From contig NZ_BMXJ01000004.1 in NCBI RefSeq assembly GCF_014651695.1, positions 287,509-351,508 on the forward strand: a DNA stretch of 64,000 bases, written 5' to 3'. Each line of letters opens with the position of its first letter. Positions within the stretch are counted from its first letter, which is position 1. The stretch is from Nocardiopsis terrae. Lineage in GTDB: Bacteria > Actinomycetota > Actinomycetes > Streptosporangiales > Streptosporangiaceae. The notes under the pieces were generated by a model. That model ran no database searches and had not been told where the DNA came from. It saw nothing but the letters and a program-made list of their open reading frames with translations. A program made the position numbers and the translations under genes. Below, in pieces: positions 17,506-25,388 of the stretch.

Positions 17506-17889
17506 ATGGCCGAGCGAGCACTTCGCGGCACACGGCTCGGGGCGACGAGCTACGAGAACGACCGCAACACCGACCTGGCTCCCCGGCAGGAAGTCACCTA
17601 CGACTGCACACGGGGTCACCGCTTCTCGGTCACCTTCGCGACCGAGGCCGAGATCCCCGCGGAATGGGAATGCCGTTTCTGCGGCGACCGAGCGCTGCGC
17701 CGGGACGGCAGCGGCGAGGAGCCCAAGAACACCAAACCGGTCCGTACCCACTGGGACATGCTGCTGGAACGCCGCAGCATGGAGGACCTGGAGGAGGTCC
17801 TCGCCGAACGCCTGGCCCTGCTCCGCGCCCGTCGCCGCGAGGAAGCGGCGAAGGTCGAGGAGATCGCCAAGCAGCGGCAGAGCGCCTGA
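17506..17889 (+). CDS. rbpA: RNA polymerase-binding protein RbpA
   Basis: This 127-residue RbpA binds RNA polymerase and the principal sigma factor and stabilises the open complex. The central domain carries the zinc-binding-like pairs YDCTRGHRF and CRFCG, and a basic linker is followed by the sigma-interaction helix THWDMLLERRSMEDLEEVLAERLALLR. An upstream in-frame start at 17449 is rejected: the ATG at 17506 has GGAGG at proper spacing and gives the usual MAERALRGTRLG N-terminus. It is preceded by a SigR-type promoter and followed by a strong hairpin. Confidence 0.95.
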   Translation: MAERALRGTRLGATSYENDRNTDLAPRQEVTYDCTRGHRFSVTFATEAEIPAEWECRFCGDRALRRDGSGEEPKNTKPVRTHWDMLLERRSMEDLEEVLAERLALLRARRREEAAKVEEIAKQRQSA

Positions 17890-17914
17890 CGGCAACGGCC
17901 CGAGCGACGACAGC

Positions 17915-17947
17915 ACGGGGGCGGTGGACATGATCCACCGCCCCCGT
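17915..17947. terminator. bidirectional hairpin between rbpA and the HAD gene
   Basis: Perfect 14-bp arms (ACGGGGGCGGTGGA at 17915-17928 and its complement at 17934-17947) have a 5-base loop. The hairpin lies between two convergent genes and can stop transcription from both sides. Confidence 0.8.
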
Positions 17948-17976
17948 CGCCGTGCCCGGGGCGCGACGGGCCCCGG

Positions 17977-18780
17977 TCAGTCCTCGGCGCCGAAGGGGTT
18001 CCGGGTGACGCCCACGAGTTCCTTCACCGACTCGATCACCCGGGTGGGCCGGTAGGGGAACTGGTCGGCGGTGTCCCTGTCGGAGATCCCCGAGAGCACC
18101 AGCACCGTCTGCAGGCCGGCCTCCAGCCCGCTGAGCACGTCGGTGTCCATCCGGTCGCCGACCATCAGGGTGTTCTCCGAGTGCGCTCCGATCCGGCGCA
18201 GCGCCGACCGCATCATGAGCGGATTCGGCTTGCCCACGAAGTAGGGCCGACGGCCGGTGGCCTTCTCGATCAGCGCGGCGACGGCACCGGTCGCGGGCAG
18301 CGGCCCCTCGGCACTGGGCCCGGTCTGGTCGGGGTTGGTGGCGATGAAGCGGGCCCCGTTGCGGACGAGCCGGATCGCGCGGGTGATGGCCTCGAAGCTG
18401 TAGGTGCGGGTCTCCCCCAGCACCACGTAGTCCGGGTCGCGCTCGGTCATCACGTAACCCACGTTGTGCAGGGCCGTGGTCAGACCCGACTCGCCCACCA
18501 CGTAGGCCGACCCGCCGGGACGCTGGGTCTGGAGGAACTGGGCCGTGGCCAGGGCGGAGGTCCAGATGGCCTCCTCGGGGATGTCCAGTCCCGTGTTGAG
18601 CAGCCGTGCACGCAGGTCGCGGGGGGTGTAGATGGAGTTGTTCGTCAACACCATGAAGGGGGTCCGCTGCTCGCGGAGTTCCGCGATGAGCGCGTCCGCG
18701 CCCGGGATCAGGTGCTCTTCGCGTACGAGCACGCCATCCATGTCGAAAAGGTAGTTCCACTCATTGCTCACGTGCACCAT
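17977..18780 (-). CDS. HAD-superfamily class IIA phosphatase (NagD-like)
   Basis: This 267-residue HAD-IIA hydrolase likely dephosphorylates small sugar or nucleotide phosphates. Motif I is DMDGV with nucleophile Asp13 and acid Asp15, motif II is LTNNS, the catalytic Lys lies in VGKPNP, and motif IV is GDRMDTD. The C2 cap between motifs II and III has the expected length. It is transcribed leftward, convergent with rbpA. Family members without a strong specificity signature are usually annotated as NagD-like, and the precise substrate is unknown. Confidence 0.9.
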   Translation of the reverse strand: MVHVSNEWNYLFDMDGVLVREEHLIPGADALIAELREQRTPFMVLTNNSIYTPRDLRARLLNTGLDIPEEAIWTSALATAQFLQTQRPGGSAYVVGESGLTTALHNVGYVMTERDPDYVVLGETRTYSFEAITRAIRLVRNGARFIATNPDQTGPSAEGPLPATGAVAALIEKATGRRPYFVGKPNPLMMRSALRRIGAHSENTLMVGDRMDTDVLSGLEAGLQTVLVLSGISDRDTADQFPYRPTRVIESVKELVGVTRNPFGAED

Positions 18781-18879
18781 TGTGCAGGTACCGGAGACAC
18801 CGGCGCCATTCCTACCCCCCGGTAGTCACGCACGACGGGGTTGACGCTCCTCACACCGGGACCGCCCGCACGTGTGCGC

Positions 18880-19677
18880 TCACACCGGCGGCCAGGGGAC
18901 CGACGGCCAGTCCGGGGCCGGATAGGGGTGGATGCGGTGGTGGATGAGCAGGTCCACCCGGGCGCGGACCGCGTGCACCTCGGGCCCGGTGAGGTGTCCG
19001 GCGAGTTCGGCCGTGAGGGGGTCGTCCGGGTTCCGCAGACGGTTCCGCACCTCGGTCAGGGCGGCCAGCGCCTCCTCGGTGAGCGGTTGGCCCCGCCACT
19101 GCCACAGAACGGTGCGCAGCTTGTAGTCCTCCGCGAAGGACACCCCGTGGTCGCAGCCGTACAGGTGTCTCCCGGGGGTGGGCAGCAGGTGGCCGATCTT
19201 GCGGTCGGAGTTGTTGATGACCGCGTCCAGGACCGCCATCCGCCGCAGCCCGGGGTGGTCGTCCTCCCGGGAGAGCGCGACGAGGTCGACGGTGGTGTCG
19301 CCGTGCACCCACAGCTGGACCATGCCCTCGCCGTAGGGCCCGTCCCGGTGGACGGTGGGCGGGACCACCGACCAGCCCAGCGCCTCGGAGACGGCGTAGG
19401 CCGACACCTCCCGACCGGCCAGGGTGCCGTCGGGGAAGTCCCACAGCGGCCGCTCCCCCGCCACCGGTTTGTACACGCACACGGCCGAACGGCTGCCGTC
19501 CGAGACCGTGCAGTACAGGGTGGCGTTGGAGGCCGCGGTCAGACGGCCCTCGACGGTGATCTCACCCCGGCGCAGCAGGTCGAGCCCCTCAGCGGGGGTG
19601 AGCCCGCCGAAGGCGTCCTGGACGTCGGGGGCCGCGGCGGCCGCGCCCGGCCGGGTGCCGGTGGTGTCGTCGTCCAC
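18880..19677 (-). CDS. SCO1664-family protein (TIGR03843), kinase-fold-like
   Basis: This protein of about 265 residues belongs to the actinobacterial SCO1664 family, described as distantly similar to phosphatidylinositol 3/4-kinases. Hallmarks are AVCVYKPVAGERPLWDF (the nucleotide-binding Lys region), the catalytic-loop-like AVINNSDRKIGHLL and the DHGVSF segment matching an Asp-x-Gly metal site. The GTG at 19677 follows closely on the stop of the DUF3090 gene, and the frame stays open further upstream inside that gene. It sits in the conserved order DUF3090 then SCO1664, with the phosphatase upstream. Activity has not been established for the family as far as I know. Confidence 0.85.
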   Translation of the reverse strand: MDDDTTGTRPGAAAAAPDVQDAFGGLTPAEGLDLLRRGEITVEGRLTAASNATLYCTVSDGSRSAVCVYKPVAGERPLWDFPDGTLAGREVSAYAVSEALGWSVVPPTVHRDGPYGEGMVQLWVHGDTTVDLVALSREDDHPGLRRMAVLDAVINNSDRKIGHLLPTPGRHLYGCDHGVSFAEDYKLRTVLWQWRGQPLTEEALAALTEVRNRLRNPDDPLTAELAGHLTGPEVHAVRARVDLLIHHRIHPYPAPDWPSVPWPPV

Positions 19678-19682
19678 GGCCG

Positions 19683-20264
19683 TCAGACGAGACGGTCCGG
19701 GCGGTAGCCGTTCTGCCGCGCGCAGACGTGGCCGTTCGGATCGAGGGGGCGACCGCACAGCGGGCAGTCGGGGCGTCCGGCGGACACGACCTTCAGGGCC
19801 CGTCCGGCGAAGGCGCGCGCCTCCCCTGGGGTGAGGTAGACGCGCAGGACGTCGCGGTGGGCGGGTGCCTCCTCGGCGAAGACCTCCAGCTCCTCCTCGT
19901 CGTCCTCCAGCATCTCCTCGGAGGCGGTCTCGTCGATCTCCTGGGCCTCGATGATGACGCGGGCCGCCTCGGCGTCCCAGGCCAGGGCCAGCGTGCCGAC
20001 CCGGAAGTCCTGTTCGATGGGTTGTTCCAGCGGGCCGTCGTCCTCGGGCGGGGCCGCGTCGTCCGGCGGCGTCCCGAACCGGCGGTGCACCTCTTCCAGC
20101 AACTCCTCGATACGGGTGGCCAGGGCCTCCACCTGGGCCTTCTCCAGGACGGCGCTGGTGATGCGGCCCTCGCCGACGGCCTGGAGGAAGAAGGTGCGGT
20201 CCCCAGGCTGACCCACGGTCCCGGCGACGAACCGTTCCGGCGGATTGAACTGAAAGACGGGCAT
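19683..20264 (-). CDS. DUF3090-family protein (TIGR03847)
   Basis: This 193-residue protein begins MPVFQFNPPERFVAGTVGQPGDRTFFLQA, the diagnostic opening of the DUF3090 family. It ends in CPLCGRPLDPNGHVC, a rubredoxin-like four-Cys zinc knuckle. The middle is strongly acidic (EEMLEDDEEELEVF). The ATG at 20264 was chosen over 20315 because it gives the family N-terminus. The gene is found beside SCO1664 and the MSMEG_4193-type phosphatase across actinobacteria. The function of the trio is unknown. Confidence 0.9.
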   Translation of the reverse strand: MPVFQFNPPERFVAGTVGQPGDRTFFLQAVGEGRITSAVLEKAQVEALATRIEELLEEVHRRFGTPPDDAAPPEDDGPLEQPIEQDFRVGTLALAWDAEAARVIIEAQEIDETASEEMLEDDEEELEVFAEEAPAHRDVLRVYLTPGEARAFAGRALKVVSAGRPDCPLCGRPLDPNGHVCARQNGYRPDRLV

Positions 20265-20433
20265 ACCAAGCACCTTACGGGATGAGGGTGACACGGTGCG
20301 ATCCGCCCACGCCAACGCCCGGTGTCAGGCGGACTCCGCCACCTCGAGGTGCGGGAACGGGCGCCCCGTCGGGATCCGGTCGGCGAGCTCGCGCGCGTTC
20401 CCCCCGCCGGGGCACGACCGATGCGCGCTCGCC

Positions 20434-21183
20434 CTAACCGGTTCGGGGGTTCTGGCCCGCGCCTCCGCCGACGGCCGCGTCACCCGTGGTCTCCGCGGTC
20501 GTGGGAAGGGTCCCGGCCAGCGGCTCCCCGGTGTCGTTGAGCTTGTTGAGGAAGGGGCGGGTGGCCGTGTAGGTGATGGAGGTGACCGAACAGGGGTCCA
20601 CGCGCAGGCGCTGGAACAGGTCCAGGTGCATGCCCAGGGCGTCGGCGACGATCGCCTTGATCACGTCGCCGTGGCTGCACACCACGTACACGGGCGGGGG
20701 CGCGTCGGCACCGGCCCGCTGGAGCAGCAGGCCGTTCCAGTCCCGTACCGCCTCCACCGCCCTGGCCGAGGCCGCGGCCAGGGCCTCCCCGCCGGGAAAG
20801 CGGGCGGCGCTCGGGTGGTCCTGGACGACCCGCCACAGGGGTTCGGCCGCGAGGTCGGTGAGGGAGCGGCCGGTCCAGCTGCCGTAGTCGCACTCCACGA
20901 AGCGCTCGTCGGTGGTGACGGGGGCGCCGAGCCGTCCGGAGAGCGTCTCGGCGGTCTCCTGACAGCGTTCGAGCGGGCTCGAGACGAGCGCGGCGGGGGC
21001 GAGGCCGCCGAGCCTGTCGGCCAGGCGCTCGGCCTGGGAGCGCCCGTTGTCGTTGAGGTGCACGCCGGACGCGCGGCCGGCCAGCCGGGGTCCGGTGGCG
21101 TCGGTCATGCCGTGCCGGACGAGCAGGAGGGTCACCGCCCCGGACGCGGGCGGGGTGTCCTTGGTGTCAGCAGGTGTCGCCAT
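20434..21183 (-). CDS. histidine phosphatase family protein, MSMEG_4193-type (TIGR03848)
   Basis: This 249-residue histidine phosphatase/phosphomutase has the catalytic motif LLVRHGMTD (His at about residue 24, in the RHG), the second Arg in SSPLERCQET, the acid near FVECDYGSWTG and the second His in VCSHGDVIKA. The spacing matches the TIGR03848 phosphomutase-like family that travels with DUF3090 and SCO1664. A Gly/Thr-rich C-terminal tail is unremarkable. About 170 bases separate it from DUF3090, so it may be transcribed with it. The substrate is unknown. Confidence 0.88.
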   Translation of the reverse strand: MATPADTKDTPPASGAVTLLLVRHGMTDATGPRLAGRASGVHLNDNGRSQAERLADRLGGLAPAALVSSPLERCQETAETLSGRLGAPVTTDERFVECDYGSWTGRSLTDLAAEPLWRVVQDHPSAARFPGGEALAAASARAVEAVRDWNGLLLQRAGADAPPPVYVVCSHGDVIKAIVADALGMHLDLFQRLRVDPCSVTSITYTATRPFLNKLNDTGEPLAGTLPTTAETTGDAAVGGGAGQNPRTG

Positions 21184-21399
21184 GCGGACAGCCTAGGGGG
21201 CCGGGTCCCCCGAAGACGGACACCCGGTACGGACTTTCCTGACGGGTCCGCGTCCGGGGGCGCGGAGCACGAACCGGCGCTCCGAGAGCGCGGTCGGGCC
21301 GTGCCACGAGGGGGTCGGCGGCGGCCCGAGCTGCGACGACGGTACGCGGGCACGGCGTCCCCGGGGCCTGTTCCGGGTGGACACGGTACTCTCCGCCGC

Positions 21400-22347
21400 A
21401 TGGAACAGCGACAGGTGGGCAGATCAGGGCTCTGGGTCTCTCGGACCGCTCTCGGCACGATGACCTGGGGAAAGGACACCTCCGAGGAGGAGGCCGAGCA
21501 GCAGCTCACCGCGTTCGTCGACGCGGGCGGGACGCTCGTGGACACGGCGGACATCTACACGGGCGGGCAGAGCGAGCGGATCCTGGGCCGCCTGCTCCGG
21601 GGCGCGGTACGCCGCGAGGACGTGGTGGTGGCCACCAAGAGCGGGCACACCCCCGAGGGCTACCGGCGGGTGGACGGCTCCCGGCGCCACCTCCTGGGAG
21701 CCCTGGACGCGTCGCTGCGCCGGCTGCAGACGGACTACGTGGACCTGTGGCAGCTGCACGTGTTCGACCGGCACACCCCGCCGGAGGAGACCCTCACCGC
21801 GATGGAGTCGGCCGTGGCCTCGGGCAAGGCCCGCTACGTGGGGACCGGGAACCTGGAGGCCTGGCAGTTCGCCACGTTGGCGACCTGGCAGCGGGCCCAG
21901 GCCGGACGGGTGCCCCTGGTGAGCGTCGGAAGCGAGTACTCGCTGCTCAACAGGGGGGCCGACCACGCGCTGCTGCCCGCCGCGGCGGCCAACGACGCGC
22001 ACGTGATCGCGTGGTCGCCGCTGGGGCGCGGTGTGCTCAGCGCCAAGTACCGCGGGGGCGTCCCTGCGGACTCCCGCGCGGCCTTCCCCCACATGGCGCC
22101 CTACGTGGAGCCCTACCTGGACGACCGCAGCCGCCGGGTCGTGGAGTCGGTGTGCACCGCCGCGGAGGGGCTGGGCGTGTCCCCGCTGGCGGTCGCGCTG
22201 AGCTGGGCACGCGACCAGGAGGGGGTGGCCGCGGCCGTGGTGGGGCCGCGCACGCTCTCCCAGTTGGAGGAGATCCTCTCGGTCGAGGCCGTGGAGCTCC
22301 CCCCGAAGATCCGGGACGCCCTGGACGACGCGACCGCGGGCGGCTAG
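21400..22347 (+). CDS. aldo/keto reductase
   Basis: This 315-residue TIM-barrel aldo/keto reductase uses NADPH to reduce carbonyl substrates. The catalytic tetrad is visible as Asp in DTADIYTGG with its Tyr, Lys in VVATKSGH, and His in LWQLHVFD. The cofactor region includes SPLGRGVLS and AAVVGPRTLSQLEE. The ATG at 21400 gives the typical MEQRQVGRSGLWVS opening. It overlaps the convergent flavoenzyme fusion by four bases. The substrate is not predictable. Confidence 0.9.
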   Translation: MEQRQVGRSGLWVSRTALGTMTWGKDTSEEEAEQQLTAFVDAGGTLVDTADIYTGGQSERILGRLLRGAVRREDVVVATKSGHTPEGYRRVDGSRRHLLGALDASLRRLQTDYVDLWQLHVFDRHTPPEETLTAMESAVASGKARYVGTGNLEAWQFATLATWQRAQAGRVPLVSVGSEYSLLNRGADHALLPAAAANDAHVIAWSPLGRGVLSAKYRGGVPADSRAAFPHMAPYVEPYLDDRSRRVVESVCTAAEGLGVSPLAVALSWARDQEGVAAAVVGPRTLSQLEEILSVEAVELPPKIRDALDDATAGG

Positions 22348-24614
22348 CGGGCGGGCGCGGGGGCGATCGGGAAGTTCTGGTCGAAGACGTGGTCCGGATC
22401 GTACTCGGCCTTGAGCTCACGCAGCCGCCCCAGTGCGGGTTCGGGGAAGGCCTGCGCCAGGACCTCCGGCCCGGTGCGCGTGTCGAAGCTCAGGTAGAGC
22501 CCCCGGGCGGCCTCTCCCAGCTCCGCCCAGCGGCGGTCCAGGAGGTCGGCGCGGCTCCCCATCGCGGCCAGGGAGAAGTTGGCCGGCCGGTGGGCGTAGG
22601 CGGTGGCGTCCGGCACGACGTCGTTGACCGCGCCGCCGACCTGGCGCAACTGCATGAAGTACGCGTCACCCGTGCCGAGCGTCCGCGCCATGGCCCGGGC
22701 GGCCTGTGGGGTGATGTGCTCCAGCAGTGCCGAACGGGAGACCGGGGTCGCGCCTCCGGCGTGCGGCCCCTGGTGGCCGACCAGGACGGCCGGGTAGGGG
22801 GCGACCTGGGCGCGCTGGTCCAGGACCGGTCCGACCCGGAGGAAGGGTTCCAGGGCCCGGACGGCGGCGTCGGTGTCGTCTCCGGCGTGGACGACCATCG
22901 CCTGGGCCGCGGGCCCCTGCCCGCCGTGGCCCGGCCCCATGGTCAGGAACGCGGTGACCTCGCGCGGGGCGGCTTCGGCGGTCGCGCCCCAGATCCGGAG
23001 GAACTCCTCGGTGTCGGCGGCGTCGTAGACGAACTGGCCGAGGACGACGTCTCGGACGGGGGAGGCGACGGCCTCCACCGAGGTGAGCACGCCGAAGTTG
23101 GCACCCGCGCCGCGCACCGCCCAGAAGAGCTCGGGGTGGTGTTCGGCGTCCACCCGCAGCACCCGGCCGTCGGCGGTGACCAGTTCGGCGGCGGTGAGTC
23201 GGTCGATGGTCAGTCCGTGGGCTCGGGACATGTAGCCCAGGCCCCCGGTGGTGGCGATCCCGCCGACCCCCACTCCTCCGTGGTCGCCCGAGCTGATCGC
23301 CAGGCCGTGCCGGTGGAGGGTGGCGGCGACGTCGCCCCAGCGAGCACCCGCGCCCAGTCGGACACGGCCGGACCCGGCGTCCAGGACCTCGATCCGATTC
23401 ATCCGGCCGAGGTCGACGACGACGCCGCCGTCGTTGGTGGACCGGCCGCTGATGCCGTGTCCGCCGCTGCGCACGTTGAGCGGCACGTCCTGTTCGCGGG
23501 CGTAGGCCAGGGCCTGGGCGACCTGCCCGGGGTCCGCGGGCCGCAGGACCAGGCCGGGCCTGCCCCGCTGCATGTAGCCGTGCCGGACCCCGGTGTAGCC
23601 CCTGTCACCGGGTTCGACCGCGGTGTCGCGCAGGGCCGCGGGGAGGGCGTCGTAGTCGATGCCGGATCGGCGGGCGGCCAGGGTCGCGGACGGGCGGACG
23701 GGGCCGGTCGGGGTTCCGACCGAGGCGCGTTCGCCCTCCACCGCCTCCCGCAGGGCGGGGGCCACCTCCCGACCGAACGCCTGGATGGTGCGCGGGTCGT
23801 CCGTGCCCAGGACGAAGGTGCTGATCCCGTTCTCCAGGGCCAGTGGCAGCAGGTCCCGGACCCACTGTTCGGCGGGGCCGCGGAGGAAGCCGCGGCCGGT
23901 GGGGAGCAGTGCCGCGCCGCTGAGGTTGAGCAGGCGGCGGACCTGGCGCGGGTCGCGTCCGGCCCGTACCGCGGACTCGTCGATGATCCGGTTGGACTCC
24001 GGCAGGTCCTCGACCCGCAGGTAGCCGAGACTGGGCAGCCAGCCGTCGGCCTTGGCTCCGACCAGGCGCAGCATGCGCGGTTTGTACGCACCCAGCCAGA
24101 TACCGATCTCGTGGGCGGGTTCGGGGCCGCGCCGCATGCCGTGGGCGGAGTAGTGCTCCCCCCGGGTTCGCACCCCGCCCCGGGCGTCGGTGTCCCAGGT
24201 GGCGCGGATGAGGTCGACGGCCTCTGAGAGCGCGTCGACGGCCTCCCCGGGCGTGCGGTGGCCGCCGCCCATGGCGTGCACGGCCTCCTGGAAGCCCCCG
24301 GCGCCGAGGCCGAGTTCGAAGCGGCCCCCGGAGAGACGGTCGAGGCTGGCGGCCGCACGGGCCAGGACCGCAGGCGGACGCAGGGGCAGGTTGAGCACGT
24401 TGCCGGAGACGCGGAGGCGTTCGGTCCGGGCGGCGACCCAGCTCAGCAGGGTCCAGGTGTCGAGGAGGTCGGGGTTGTAGGGGTGGTCCTGGAATGTGAC
24501 CAGGTCCAGCCCGGCCGCCTCGGTGAGTTCGGCGAGCCCGACCACCGCGTCGGGGTCCTGGGCTCTCGGCGTGACGAAGGTGCCGAACTCCAGGGAGCGG
24601 CCGTAGTCGGGCAT
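22344..24614 (-). CDS. two-flavoenzyme fusion: LLM-class oxidoreductase plus FAD-linked oxidase
   Basis: This single 756-residue chain joins two enzymes. Residues 1 to about 300 are an LLM (luciferase-like) oxidoreductase with VTFQDHPYNPDLLDTW, LSGGRFELGLGAG and IGIWLGAYKPRML, normally FMN- or F420-dependent. From about residue 335 the chain is a VAO/PCMH-type FAD oxidase: PLNVRSGGHGISGRS supplies the likely FAD-linking His, GGIATTGGLGYMSRAHGLT follows, and the berberine-bridge-like end YDPDHVFDQNFPI closes it. The position used by a second, Cys-linked FAD bond in some relatives is Asp/His-like here (SGDHGG). There is no stop or frameshift between the halves. TGAGGAGAA precedes the ATG. It is divergent from a marR gene that may control it. 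Confidence 0.88.
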   Translation of the reverse strand: MPDYGRSLEFGTFVTPRAQDPDAVVGLAELTEAAGLDLVTFQDHPYNPDLLDTWTLLSWVAARTERLRVSGNVLNLPLRPPAVLARAAASLDRLSGGRFELGLGAGGFQEAVHAMGGGHRTPGEAVDALSEAVDLIRATWDTDARGGVRTRGEHYSAHGMRRGPEPAHEIGIWLGAYKPRMLRLVGAKADGWLPSLGYLRVEDLPESNRIIDESAVRAGRDPRQVRRLLNLSGAALLPTGRGFLRGPAEQWVRDLLPLALENGISTFVLGTDDPRTIQAFGREVAPALREAVEGERASVGTPTGPVRPSATLAARRSGIDYDALPAALRDTAVEPGDRGYTGVRHGYMQRGRPGLVLRPADPGQVAQALAYAREQDVPLNVRSGGHGISGRSTNDGGVVVDLGRMNRIEVLDAGSGRVRLGAGARWGDVAATLHRHGLAISSGDHGGVGVGGIATTGGLGYMSRAHGLTIDRLTAAELVTADGRVLRVDAEHHPELFWAVRGAGANFGVLTSVEAVASPVRDVVLGQFVYDAADTEEFLRIWGATAEAAPREVTAFLTMGPGHGGQGPAAQAMVVHAGDDTDAAVRALEPFLRVGPVLDQRAQVAPYPAVLVGHQGPHAGGATPVSRSALLEHITPQAARAMARTLGTGDAYFMQLRQVGGAVNDVVPDATAYAHRPANFSLAAMGSRADLLDRRWAELGEAARGLYLSFDTRTGPEVLAQAFPEPALGRLRELKAEYDPDHVFDQNFPIAPAPAR

Positions 24615-24644
24615 GGCGGGTTCTCCTCAGAAGACACGAGGTCG

Positions 24645-24673
24645 TTTGTCGGGCAAATGATGGTTGACACAAC
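24645..24673. promoter_or_regulatory. candidate MarR operator palindromes in the divergent promoter region
   Basis: Two short inverted repeats lie between the fusion gene and marR: TTTG-N5-CAAA at 24645-24657 and GTTG-ACA-CAAC at 24663-24673. The second contains TTGACA, a good -35-like hexamer. MarR-family regulators usually bind such palindromes and control both the divergent gene and themselves. The assignment is inferred from position only. Confidence 0.45.
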
Positions 24674-24711
24674 TTATCTTCTCGAACACCTATTCCTGGT
24701 AATCTCGGACC

Positions 24712-25284
24712 ATGACACCCACCACGCCGGACCGGAACGGAACCGCCGGGGTAGGCGACCTGGGCTGGTCCCTGGCCGTGGTGCTGCGCAACTGGCACGA
24801 GCGCACGGAGACGGCCCTGGCGGAGCTGCCGCACGGCGGCCGCGGCTACCACGTGCTCGCCGCGCTCTCCCGGGGCGAGGCCCCCACCCAGGCGGCCCTG
24901 GCCGAACAGCTGCTCATCGACCGCAGCGTGATGACCTACCTGCTCGACGACCTGGCGGCGGCCGACCTGGTCCGGCGCCGGCCCGACCCGGACGACCGCC
25001 GGGTGCGCCGGGTGTGCGCCACCGACCACGGCCGTGCGGTCCTGGCCCGGGTGAACGCACTGGTCGAGCAAGCCGAGGAACGTGTCCTGGACGGCCTGGC
25101 ACCCGAGACCCGGGACCTGTTCCGGGCCGCCGCCGCGCGGGCCGCCACCACGATCCAGGAGTCCTCACCCGGCACCGACCCCTGCGCCGCCGTGATCCGG
25201 GTGACCGGGGGCGGGCCGTCGTCGGGAGGTGCCGAGGGGCGTTCCGGTATCCGGCCCGGGAGCGGACGGCGCGGCACCGGATAG
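24712..25284 (+). CDS. MarR-family transcriptional regulator
   Basis: This 190-residue regulator has the winged-helix MarR core: GRGYHVLAALSRGEAPTQAALAEQLLIDRSVMTYLLDDLAAADLVRR is the helix-turn-helix, and RPDPDDRRVRRVCATDHG is the wing with the conserved DxR. The C-terminal 35 residues are Gly/Ser-rich and probably disordered. It is transcribed away from the flavoenzyme fusion across a 97-bp region with two palindromes, which suggests ligand-relieved repression of that enzyme. Confidence 0.9.
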   Translation: MTPTTPDRNGTAGVGDLGWSLAVVLRNWHERTETALAELPHGGRGYHVLAALSRGEAPTQAALAEQLLIDRSVMTYLLDDLAAADLVRRRPDPDDRRVRRVCATDHGRAVLARVNALVEQAEERVLDGLAPETRDLFRAAAARAATTIQESSPGTDPCAAVIRVTGGGPSSGGAEGRSGIRPGSGRRGTG

Positions 25285-25388
25285 CGCCGCAGCCGACGGG
25301 CGGGCGCACCTGTGGACAACGGGCGCGGGTGTCCCCGCGAGTCGATAGGCTCCCCCCGAGTCCACGAACCACCTGACGAGGGGAACCG

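Noticed and set aside
20325..20433. Possible short coding tail (ELADRIPTGRPFPHLEVAESA) on the minus strand between DUF3090 and the phosphatase gene
   Set aside because: There is no start codon with a ribosome-binding site and the frame is too short. It could be leftover coding sequence, but I cannot support a gene.
21747..24227. 826-codon open frame antisense to the flavoenzyme fusion
   Set aside because: It is Gly/Arg/Val-rich without domains and runs opposite to two well-supported genes. Long shadow frames are expected at this GC content.
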